A stretch of 7,011 nucleotides of DNA, from assembly GCA_903889845.1 (NCBI GenBank), contig CAISZB010000068.1, positions 1 through 7,011 of the forward strand. The letters run 5' to 3'. The translations under genes were made by a program, and so were the position numbers. Positions within the stretch are counted from its first letter, which is position 1, and the number at the start of each line of letters is the position of its first letter. Under the pieces are notes generated by a model. The model made no database searches. It was not told where the DNA came from and was given only the letters and a program-made list of their open reading frames with translations. This DNA is from an uncultured Verrucomicrobium sp. Its GTDB lineage: Bacteria > Verrucomicrobiota > Verrucomicrobiia > Methylacidiphilales > GAS474. Positions 1-5,863 of the stretch are shown piece by piece.

Positions 1-647
1 CGGAGCGGGGCATGCGGGGCTTTCTCGGCTACTTCCGGGACTGCCTGCGTCTGCCGATCTACCGGAATTTCTTCATCGCCTACGTCCTGGTCATCCTGGC
101 GACGGCCTGCGCCAGTCCCTTCTCCGTTCTTTTCGCCCGGGAGACCCTGGGGCTCGGCCTGGGGGAGATGGGGCCGATCTTCGCCTGGGGGGCGGTCGCC
201 TCCGCCGTCGCCTTCGTCCCGGTCGGTTGGCTGTGCGACCGGCGTCCCCCGCTCCTCGTCACGGCGTGGACCCTGGTCGCGCTGGCGGCGGGATCGTTCC
301 TGGCCCTGGCCCTGGTCCGGGGCCGGGAGGCGTTCTTTCTCTACACGATCCTTTTCGCCCTGCCGTCGGTCGGATGGGCCTTGGGCTCGCTCGCCGCAAC
401 GATGAAGCTCTTTCCCGAGAGCCGCTTTGGGGAGTTCTCCTCCGGCCTCAACGTCTTCGGCTGTGGCGCGCTGATCGTCGGCAACGGGGCGATGGGCTTC
501 TTCATGGACGCCGTCCACAGCGATTACCAGATGGTTTTCCTGTGGAGCGCCGTCCTCTACCTCCTGGCCGCGATCCCGATGGCCTTGGTCTACCGTGCCT
601 GGAAGCGGGCGGGCGGGCCGGACCGGTACGTCGCACCGCTGCCCTGA
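1..647 (+). CDS. MFS sugar transporter, C-terminal half (5' end outside window)
   Basis: Cytoplasmic-membrane carrier of the major facilitator superfamily, probably importing a saccharide for the two downstream glycosidases; the substrate is inferred from context only. The frame is open to the left edge, so the Met at position 12 is probably internal. Counting from that Met, six hydrophobic segments can be seen at roughly residues 18-40, 48-72, 80-102, 106-130, 144-166 and 172-196, which matches TM7-12 of a 12-TM carrier and not a whole protein. The loop after the second segment carries a G-x-L-C-D-R-R stretch (VGWLCDRRPP), a motif-A-like signature of MFS repeats. The basic stretch before the first segment (FRDCLRLPIYRNF) resembles the central loop leading into TM7. 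The C-terminus is short and basic (YRAWKRAGG). The stop lies 15 nt before the mannosidase start, so cotranscription is likely. A class more exact than MFS cannot be assigned from half a protein. Confidence 0.85.
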   Translation, partial: ERGMRGFLGYFRDCLRLPIYRNFFIAYVLVILATACASPFSVLFARETLGLGLGEMGPIFAWGAVASAVAFVPVGWLCDRRPPLLVTAWTLVALAAGSFLALALVRGREAFFLYTILFALPSVGWALGSLAATMKLFPESRFGEFSSGLNVFGCGALIVGNGAMGFFMDAVHSDYQMVFLWSAVLYLLAAIPMALVYRAWKRAGGPDRYVAPLP

Positions 648-662
648 TTCCTTCCCCCTCTT

Positions 663-3600
663 ATGCCACGACTCTGCGAGTATGCCCCTGCCGACCTGAA
701 TTTCGCCCATTTCCTGCAACGGCTCGAAGAGGATGTCTACGAGGAGGTCGGTCCTCTCCGCGTCACCGCCTGGCCGACGCGGGAACCGGTCTCTTTTTCA
801 AAGCGGCGGCAGGGGCGCGGTGTTTCCTTGAAGCCCGGGATGGAGTGGGGGAAGGAGGTCTTCGACTGCGCGTGGTTTTTCTTCGAGGGAACGGTGCCGA
901 CGCCGTGCGAAAAGCCGCAAAAGCCGCAGAAGCCGGTGGTGCTTCTCATCGACGTGAATGGCGAACTCTGCCTGTATGACGGGACAGGCGTTCCCTTGGC
1001 GGGCCTCACGAGCGTCGCCTCCTCATATGATTTCCGCCTCGGGAAGCCCGGGAAGCGGGTCTATCGCCCGATCCGGCCCTTCGCCCCCGGGGAACCGATC
1101 CGGCTCTGGGCCGACGGGGGATACAACGACCTCTTCGGAGCCCTCAGCGGAAACGGGAGCTTGGTCGAGGCCCGGATGGCCTTCCTGAACGAGCCGGCGC
1201 AGAAGCTCTACTACGATGTCGCCTTCCTCTTCGATTGGCTGCGAAGCCTGCCTCCCGAGGCCCCGATGGCCCGGCGCCTGCGGGTTGCGCTCGACGAGGC
1301 GAAAGCGGCCTGGCGTCCCAAAGATCCTGCTTCCGTCGAAGCGGCCTTGCGGGTGACCGGGAAGATCTTTGCCATGAAGCCCGGTCGGGGATTCCTTTCC
1401 GTCACGGCGGCGGGACACGCCCACCTCGATCTGGCCTGGCTGTGGCCCGCACGCGAGGGGCGCCGGAAGGCCATCCGCACCCTGGCGACGGCCCTTCACA
1501 TGGCGGAGCGCTATCCGGAATACACCTTCAGCGCCAGCCAGGCCCAGATGTTCGCCTGGATTCGGGACGACGCTCCCGATCTGTTCCGTCGCATCGCGGA
1601 GGCGGTCCGCGCGGGCAGGATCGAGCCGGTCGGCGACGCGTGGGTCGAACCCGATACGAATATGGCTTCCGGCGAGGCGCTCATCCGGCAGATCGCCTTC
1701 GGGAGGGCCTTTTTCCAGAAGGAATTCGGCACCCGCTCGGAGGTGATGTTCCTGCCCGATGTCTTTGGCTACAGCGCGGCGCTGCCGCAGATCCTGCGGG
1801 GATGCGGGCTGCGTTACTTCATGACGCAGAAGCTCTCCTGGAATACCATCAACCGGTTCCCCCACCAAACGTTCACCTGGGAGGGGCTCGATGGAAGCCG
1901 GGTGCTCGCCCATATGCCACCGGAGGAGACATACAATAGCCCGGCTTCGGCCTCGGCGGTGCGGAAGCTGGAAGAGAACTACTGCGACATCGGTCATCAT
2001 GACCGCGCCCTGATGCTCTACGGCATCGGCGACGGGGGAGGAGGTCCCGGGACAGAGCATCTGGAAAACCTGCGCCGTCTCCGGAACGCCTACGGCTTGC
2101 CGAACGTGACGCCGGGCCGCGTCGGCGACTTCTTCCGATCCCTGGAGAAAGGGGCGGGATACCTCCCCGTTTGGCGGGGCGAGCTCTATCTGGAGAAGCA
2201 CCAGGGCACCCTCACCACCCAGGCCGGGGTGAAGCGGAGCAACCGGGCGATGGAGGTTTTGCTCCGTGAGGTGGAGTGGGTTCTCGCGGCCGATCTCGCC
2301 CTCGGAGGCAAGGGAAAGGACGACGAGCGGGATGCCCTCGCCGCCGTCTGGCGGGACTTCCTGCTCTTCCAGTTCCACGACATCCTGCCCGGTTCCTCCA
2401 TCCGGCGTGTCGAGGAAGAGACGGTGGCCGCTTACCTATCCCGAACCGCCGAACTGGAGTCCCTGCTGGAGACGGGCATCCCGCGCGTGGCTCGCCGCGT
2501 CCTGCGGGGAGGCGGCGCGGCATCCTCCAGGATAAGGATCGGGATCAAGGTCGCCTTCAATTCCCTCCCTTGGCCCCGGAAGGAGTGGGTCCGCATCGAA
2601 AAGGCCTGGCAGTGGATCGAGGCTCCCGCCCTCGGGGTGGCGGCGGTGCGGAAACCTTCCGCGGGGGGCTTGCCGCCGTCACCGAAAATCACGGGGCAGC
2701 GGATCGACAATGGTCTCGTGGCGTTCGCCTTGGGAAAGGGAGGGGGACTCGCCTCGCTCTCTCTTCCGAAGGAAGGCATCGAATTTGTTGCGGATCGCGG
2801 CGAACTGGGGCTCTTCCATGTCTACGCGGATGAAGGCGATGCCTGGGACACGCCGCTCGACTATCGCCTTCGCCCGCCTGTCCGCCCCGAACGGGTCGCG
2901 GCGGTTCCCTTCGAGAACGGTCCCGAGGCCGGTTTCCGGATTCAATGGAAATACGACAAGAGCACGATCGTCCAACGGGTGAGCCTCCGGGCCGGAAGTC
3001 CGCTCGTCTTTATCGAGAACGAAATCGATTGGCGGAATCCGCTGGCCCTCCTCCGCGCCGTCTTCCCGTGCGCGATCCCGCAAGCCCAGGCCCGGGCCGT
3101 CTACGAGATCCAATTCGGATGGATCGAGCGGGCCACCCACGAGAACACCTCCTGGGACACGGCCCGGCACGAGTGTGCCCATCAGCAGTGGGTCGATCTG
3201 GGCGGCAGTCACATGGGCCTGACCGTGATCAACGAGGGGAAATACGGTAGTCTGATCAAAGACAGTACGATTGAAATGAGTCTGTTGCGGTCGGTCCCGT
3301 ACCCTTCCTTCGATGGGTGGAAGGACCCGAAGCGGTCCGACGGCCCTCCGTCGTCCTACAGCGGCCTGGGCCTCCACCGGTGCCGTTATGCCCTCTATCC
3401 CCATGCAGGGGACTTCGTCGAAGCCGCCTCCTGGCGTCGGGCGCGGGAATTCAATCATCCCCTGCGGATCGGGACGTCCTCCGCCCCTGCGTCCCTGTCC
3501 GGCAAGGAGCCGTCGCTCTTCGCATGGGAAGGGGACGGTCATTTCGACCTCTCCTGCTTCAAGCCTGCGGATTCGGGGAAAGGGGTGGTACTCCGCATCG

Positions 3601-3785
3601 CACGCTATTCCGAAGGGGGAGGCCGCCTGCGGGTCCGTCCTCTTTTCCCGACCGGGGAAGCCTGGGAGACGGATATGCTGGAAAACCCTCTCCATTCGAT
3701 CGCCTCTTCCTCCGGGATGCTTTCCCTCGATTTCCGCCCGTTCGAGGTTAAGACGCTTTTATTCGAACCGCCCTCCACGCCATGA
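663..3785 (+). CDS. Alpha-mannosidase, glycoside hydrolase family 38
   Basis: Retaining, metal-dependent exo-alpha-mannosidase of 1040 aa, close to the usual length for long-form (MAN2C1-like) GH38 enzymes. Layout: N-terminal beta-rich region (about 1-240), catalytic domain (about 245-480), helical region (about 490-620), C-terminal beta-sandwich domains (about 630-1040). Known GH38 signatures are all present: the zinc-binding H-x-D as H254 and D256 in GHAHLDLAW, the nucleophile and zinc ligand D366 in LPDVFGYSAALPQI, the fourth zinc ligand H572 in FQFHDILPGSSI, plus WVEPDTNMASGE (from W327) and the glycine-rich GDGGGGPG around D457. There is no signal peptide, so a cytoplasmic enzyme is expected. 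The ATG at 663 is the first in-frame start after the transporter stop. It has no Shine-Dalgarno; the leader is pyrimidine-rich. A KPQ-repeat linker at residues 83-91 is encoded by a short tandem repeat. The stop overlaps the next start. Family certain; linkage specificity unknown. Confidence 0.95.
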   Translation: MPRLCEYAPADLNFAHFLQRLEEDVYEEVGPLRVTAWPTREPVSFSKRRQGRGVSLKPGMEWGKEVFDCAWFFFEGTVPTPCEKPQKPQKPVVLLIDVNGELCLYDGTGVPLAGLTSVASSYDFRLGKPGKRVYRPIRPFAPGEPIRLWADGGYNDLFGALSGNGSLVEARMAFLNEPAQKLYYDVAFLFDWLRSLPPEAPMARRLRVALDEAKAAWRPKDPASVEAALRVTGKIFAMKPGRGFLSVTAAGHAHLDLAWLWPAREGRRKAIRTLATALHMAERYPEYTFSASQAQMFAWIRDDAPDLFRRIAEAVRAGRIEPVGDAWVEPDTNMASGEALIRQIAFGRAFFQKEFGTRSEVMFLPDVFGYSAALPQILRGCGLRYFMTQKLSWNTINRFPHQTFTWEGLDGSRVLAHMPPEETYNSPASASAVRKLEENYCDIGHHDRALMLYGIGDGGGGPGTEHLENLRRLRNAYGLPNVTPGRVGDFFRSLEKGAGYLPVWRGELYLEKHQGTLTTQAGVKRSNRAMEVLLREVEWVLAADLALGGKGKDDERDALAAVWRDFLLFQFHDILPGSSIRRVEEETVAAYLSRTAELESLLETGIPRVARRVLRGGGAASSRIRIGIKVAFNSLPWPRKEWVRIEKAWQWIEAPALGVAAVRKPSAGGLPPSPKITGQRIDNGLVAFALGKGGGLASLSLPKEGIEFVADRGELGLFHVYADEGDAWDTPLDYRLRPPVRPERVAAVPFENGPEAGFRIQWKYDKSTIVQRVSLRAGSPLVFIENEIDWRNPLALLRAVFPCAIPQAQARAVYEIQFGWIERATHENTSWDTARHECAHQQWVDLGGSHMGLTVINEGKYGSLIKDSTIEMSLLRSVPYPSFDGWKDPKRSDGPPSSYSGLGLHRCRYALYPHAGDFVEAASWRRAREFNHPLRIGTSSAPASLSGKEPSLFAWEGDGHFDLSCFKPADSGKGVVLRIARYSEGGGRLRVRPLFPTGEAWETDMLENPLHSIASSSGMLSLDFRPFEVKTLLFEPPSTP
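911..937 (+). repeat. 9-nt tandem repeat inside the mannosidase gene
   Basis: The unit aaagccgca occurs twice exactly (911-919 and 920-928), followed by a diverged third copy. It encodes Lys-Pro-Gln repeats (EKPQKPQKP, residues 83-91) in the N-terminal beta-rich region. It is probably a surface loop that expanded by replication slippage, and copy number may vary between strains. No regulatory meaning is implied. Confidence 0.7.
3782..3785 (+). promoter_or_regulatory. ATGA stop-start overlap (translational coupling)
   Basis: The GH36 start ATG (3782-3784) overlaps the GH38 stop TGA (3783-3785), and a second in-frame ATG follows at 3785. No Shine-Dalgarno precedes it. The arrangement is typical of terminating ribosomes re-initiating on the next cistron, so the two hydrolases are probably made together from one mRNA. 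This also supports choosing the 3782 (or 3785) start. Confidence 0.7.
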
Positions 3786-5431
3786 TGAACCTTCGTCCTT
3801 CAGCCTGCTTCCCCGACCTTGCCCGTTTTCCCGACGCGGTTTCAACCGAATGCGAAGGGAAGGGGAGCGCTTCTTCCTTGCGCCCGACTCGGCCTGATCA
3901 TTGGGACAACGGCGAGGTTTGCGTCGTGTTGGAGAAGGATTCCCCTGGATCGCTCTCCGTTTGGGTGGAGTCCCCTCAGGCCGCCGTTCGGCAAGTCAGG
4001 CTCCGCTGGGATGGCCCCATTGCTCCCGGCACCCTTCTTCTCGGAGACGCCTGGGAGCGATCCTATGGCGATCTCGAATGGCGCGGCGTCACGCTGCCGC
4101 GGATCATGCCCTGGTATTTTCTCGTCACGGACGGAGCGCATACGGCCGGCTACGGGGTTGCCACGGGTGCTTCCAGCATGGCGAGCTGGCAGGTCGATCC
4201 CAAGGGGGTGACGCTGTGCCTCGACACCCGATCGGGAGGGCGCGGCGTGCAGCTGGGTTCCCGCCGCCTCAACGCCGCCACGATCCTACATCGGCCTCCC
4301 GTCGAGGGGGAGTCCCCTTTCCCCGCAGCCCAGGCGTTCTGCCGTTCCCTTTGTCCCAAGCCGCGCCTTCCCGGCGAACCGGTGGTCGGGCACAACGATT
4401 GGTATTGGCTCTACGGGAAAAACTCCGAGCCACTCATCCTCGACGCCACCGCGCGGTTCCTCGACCTTTACCCTTCGGCAAGTCCCGTCCGCCCCTGGTC
4501 CGTTATCGACGACGGTTGGCAGACGGGCTGGGCCGCTGACTTCAATGGGGGGCCGTGGGACGGCGGGAACGAGCGCTTCCCCGGCATGGCTGGCTTGGCC
4601 TCGAAAATAAAGGCCCTCGGTGCCCGACCCGGCATTTGGATGCGTCCCCTGCTGACACGGAAGGACGTTCCCGAATCATGGAGGATCGGCCGCCCCTCCT
4701 CGCCCGGGGATGGACCGATCGCTCCGCTCGATCCGAGCCTGCCTGAGGTCCTCGATCTGGTACGAACGGACATCGCCCGCCTTCGGGACTGGGGTTATGA
4801 ATTGATCAAGCATGATTTCTCCACCTTCGACGTCACAGGCCGCTGGGGGCCGGAAATGATGGCGTCCGGCATGGGATTTGCCCCGGACGGCTGGCATTTT
4901 GCCGACCCGACCCGGACCACGGCGGAAATCCTCGTCGCCTTCTATCGGGCCATCCGCGAGGCGGCGGGCGACGCCACGCTGGTCATGGGGTGCAACACGG
5001 TCGGCCACCTCGCCGCCGGGTTGATCGAAATCCAGCGCACGGGCGACGATACTTCAGCCTCGGATTGGGATCGGACCCGACGCATGGGCGTCAATACCCT
5101 GGCCTTCCGTGCCCCCCACCAGGACGCGTTCTACGCCGTCGATGCCGATTGCGTCCCGGTCAGTCCGCTGATTCCCTGGCGGCAGACCTCCGCATGGCTG
5201 ACCCTCGTCGCGCGAAGCGGAACGCCGCTCTTTCTTTCCCTTGACCCTGCCGCCGTCGGACCGGAGCAAAAGGAAGCGATACGAACGGCTCTTGCCTACG
5301 CCGCGCATCCCGCTCCGACGGCAGTGCCCCTCGATTGGCTCGAGTCTCCGATGCCGTCACGATGGAAGGTTTCGGGCAGCCCCATCGAGGAGACCCTCTC
5401 GCTCGATTTTCGACCTTCCGCTTGTTTCTAA
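3782..5431 (+). CDS. GH36-type alpha-galactosidase-like glycoside hydrolase
   Basis: Likely retaining exo-glycosidase of clan GH-D (alpha-galactosidase and relatives), 549 aa, cytoplasmic (no signal peptide). An N-terminal beta-sandwich (about 1-200) is followed by a TIM barrel beginning at NDWYWLYG (N205). Barrel landmarks are VIDDGWQ (V241-Q247), the probable nucleophile D345 in LIKHDFST, CNTVGHLAAG, and the probable acid/base D423 in RTGDDTSASDWD. The D423 choice comes from aligning this stretch with the R-x-G-x-D motif of GH36, leaving D422 as the alternative. The protein ends soon after the barrel, so the C-terminal beta domain of classical GH36 enzymes (often about 700 aa) is minimal or absent. 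The peptide RPSACF appears both near the N-terminus and as the last six residues. It overlaps the mannosidase gene and completes the operon. Fold and catalytic pair are well supported; alpha-galactose specificity is the family default and could instead be another alpha-hexoside. Confidence 0.85.
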   Translation: MMNLRPSACFPDLARFPDAVSTECEGKGSASSLRPTRPDHWDNGEVCVVLEKDSPGSLSVWVESPQAAVRQVRLRWDGPIAPGTLLLGDAWERSYGDLEWRGVTLPRIMPWYFLVTDGAHTAGYGVATGASSMASWQVDPKGVTLCLDTRSGGRGVQLGSRRLNAATILHRPPVEGESPFPAAQAFCRSLCPKPRLPGEPVVGHNDWYWLYGKNSEPLILDATARFLDLYPSASPVRPWSVIDDGWQTGWAADFNGGPWDGGNERFPGMAGLASKIKALGARPGIWMRPLLTRKDVPESWRIGRPSSPGDGPIAPLDPSLPEVLDLVRTDIARLRDWGYELIKHDFSTFDVTGRWGPEMMASGMGFAPDGWHFADPTRTTAEILVAFYRAIREAAGDATLVMGCNTVGHLAAGLIEIQRTGDDTSASDWDRTRRMGVNTLAFRAPHQDAFYAVDADCVPVSPLIPWRQTSAWLTLVARSGTPLFLSLDPAAVGPEQKEAIRTALAYAAHPAPTAVPLDWLESPMPSRWKVSGSPIEETLSLDFRPSACF

Positions 5432-5447
5432 TACCAGGTCAAAGTGA

Positions 5448-5513
5448 CGACGTGGGGGGAGCTTTTTTCGGCGAACGGGGGTGGTGATGCAATTCTACGC
5501 CCGTTTCACGTCG
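5448..5513. repeat. Nested inverted repeats after the GH36 gene
   Basis: The outer arms cgacgtg (5448-5454) and cacgtcg (5507-5513) are perfect complements. Inside them aacggg (5474-5479) pairs with cccgtt (5500-5505), immediately next to the outer 3' arm. The 5' side holds a long unpaired stretch with six T residues (5463-5468), and the apical loop is about 20 nt. Seven- and six-base matches occur by chance in a spacer of this size, so the nesting is the main support. It could be part of a structured RNA or a weak 3' end for the sugar operon. Confidence 0.3.
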
Positions 5514-5583
5514 CCCATTGCTGTCAGAGTAAAAGGTGTGACTCTTTAGCAATTGGTTATGGGTTCGAGTCCTACTCGCGGCA
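5510..5583 (+). pseudogene. tRNA-Lys(CTT)-like remnant, possible attachment-site scar
   Basis: The 3' part reads like a tRNA in exact register: an anticodon loop ctcttta (5542-5548, anticodon CTT), a five-base variable region (5554-5558), a T-arm with GTTCGAGTC (5563-5571; two G-C pairs, one G-T, one T-A, one A-C mismatch), an acceptor 3' strand tcgcggc (5576-5582) and discriminator A. A start at 5510 gives the right tRNA length and pairs five of seven acceptor positions (gtcgc with gcggc). The D-arm does not fold and the anticodon stem keeps only two of five pairs; no CCA follows. A working tRNA is therefore unlikely. A conserved 3' half beside a degraded 5' half is what a decayed tRNA gene, or the att copy left by an integrase that targets a tRNA gene, would look like. 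No integrase is visible here. Confidence 0.45.
5517..5553. repeat. Inverted repeat overlapping the tRNA-like 5' half
   Basis: The arms attgct (5517-5522) and agcaat (5548-5553) are perfect complements, and inside them agagt (5526-5530) pairs with actct (5541-5545). This gives 11 base pairs with a 3x2 internal loop and a 10-nt apical loop. The fold competes with a tRNA cloverleaf in the same bases. No T-tract follows, so it is not a terminator. Confidence 0.35.
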
Positions 5584-5657
5584 CGACTCCTTCGTCTTGG
5601 AGGATCGTTGGAATCGGGGATTCATGGGTTCTTTGGTTTCGATCCCACTCGTTGCGT

Positions 5658-5722
5658 CCAGGCTCGGTTTCCCTGTGAGGAGAAACCGTCTCCGGCGGAG
5701 AGGCGGAGCCTGGTTATTTTTT
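5658..5722 (+). terminator. Branched hairpin plus T-tract, probable intrinsic terminator
   Basis: An outer 8-bp perfect stem, ccaggctc (5658-5665) with gagcctgg (5706-5713), encloses two side hairpins: ggtttc/gaaacc (5666-5671 with 5682-5687, extended by cct/agg around loop gtg with one bulged A) and tctcc/ggaga (5689-5693 with 5697-5701, loop ggc). The outer stem is followed after three bases by six T residues (5717-5722). A GC-rich stem followed by a T-run on the plus strand fits Rho-independent termination. The three-way junction is more elaborate than a normal terminator and could be the 3' end of a structured small RNA. It would stop plus-strand transcripts coming from the sugar operon or from the tRNA-like region before the signalling gene. 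Confidence 0.55.
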
Positions 5723-5830
5723 GATCAGGGGATGAACAGGAGCTGGCCAATCGACGGGAAATTTCGGGAGTGGGGTTGATCTGGTTAGCGTTGTAAGTTG
5801 CTTGATCAAAGTGTGTTGCGATTGTGGGTC

Positions 5831-5848
5831 TAAGCCTGGCATGGCTTA
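5831..5848. promoter_or_regulatory. Small inverted repeat before the signalling gene, possible operator
   Basis: taagcc (5831-5836) and ggctta (5843-5848) flank a 6-nt centre, and the second arm overlaps the 8-bp palindrome gcttaagc (5844-5851). The element ends 15 nt before the ATG at 5864, where a regulator-binding site or 5' UTR hairpin could lie. Short repeats like this arise by chance, so this is a weak call. Confidence 0.2.
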
Positions 5849-5863
5849 AGCGACTCCTCTTGC

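Larger units (their letters stand above)
5432..5863. other. Non-coding, structured, lower-GC spacer
   Basis: About 430 bp separate the GH36 stop from the next start. GC is about 53% over 5461-5820 (hand count), against 63-75% in the counted coding lines of the next gene. A 111-codon open frame (5444-5779) crosses it but looks like chance: it matches no family I know and runs through the tRNA-like sequence and the branched hairpin. The spacer contains several inverted repeats, a tRNA-like remnant, a likely terminator and a small repeat before the next gene, listed separately. I found no convincing sigma-70 promoter; the best TTG-like -35 candidates near 5791, 5802 and 5816 lack a matching -10 at normal spacing. 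Confidence 0.7.

Noticed and set aside
12..647. A complete 211-aa membrane protein starting at position 12
   Set aside because: The frame is open to the left edge, and the six membrane segments match only the second half of a 12-TM MFS carrier.
1023..2378. 451-codon minus-strand open frame
   Set aside because: It is antisense to the GH38 catalytic domain, whose motifs are unmistakable; long antisense frames are expected in GC-rich genes.
2679..3695. 338-codon minus-strand open frame
   Set aside because: It is antisense to the GH38 C-terminal domains and shows no recognisable domain.
5510..5583. A functional tRNA-Lys gene
   Set aside because: The D-arm does not fold, the anticodon stem keeps only two of five pairs, two acceptor pairs fail and there is a T-stem mismatch.
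5448..5722. tmRNA, SRP RNA or RNase P RNA
   Set aside because: The T-arm raised tmRNA, but there is no tag-peptide frame, no matching 5' acceptor strand at the right distance and no CCA; the conserved SRP and RNase P motifs are absent.
5444..5779. 111-codon plus-strand open frame in the spacer as a small gene
   Set aside because: It resembles no known family, crosses the tRNA-like T-arm and the branched hairpin with its T-run, and has no ribosome binding site or coding-like codon pattern.
5780..5863. Sigma-70 promoter for the signalling gene
   Set aside because: TTG-like hexamers near 5791, 5802 and 5816 have no acceptable -10 element at 16-18 nt spacing.
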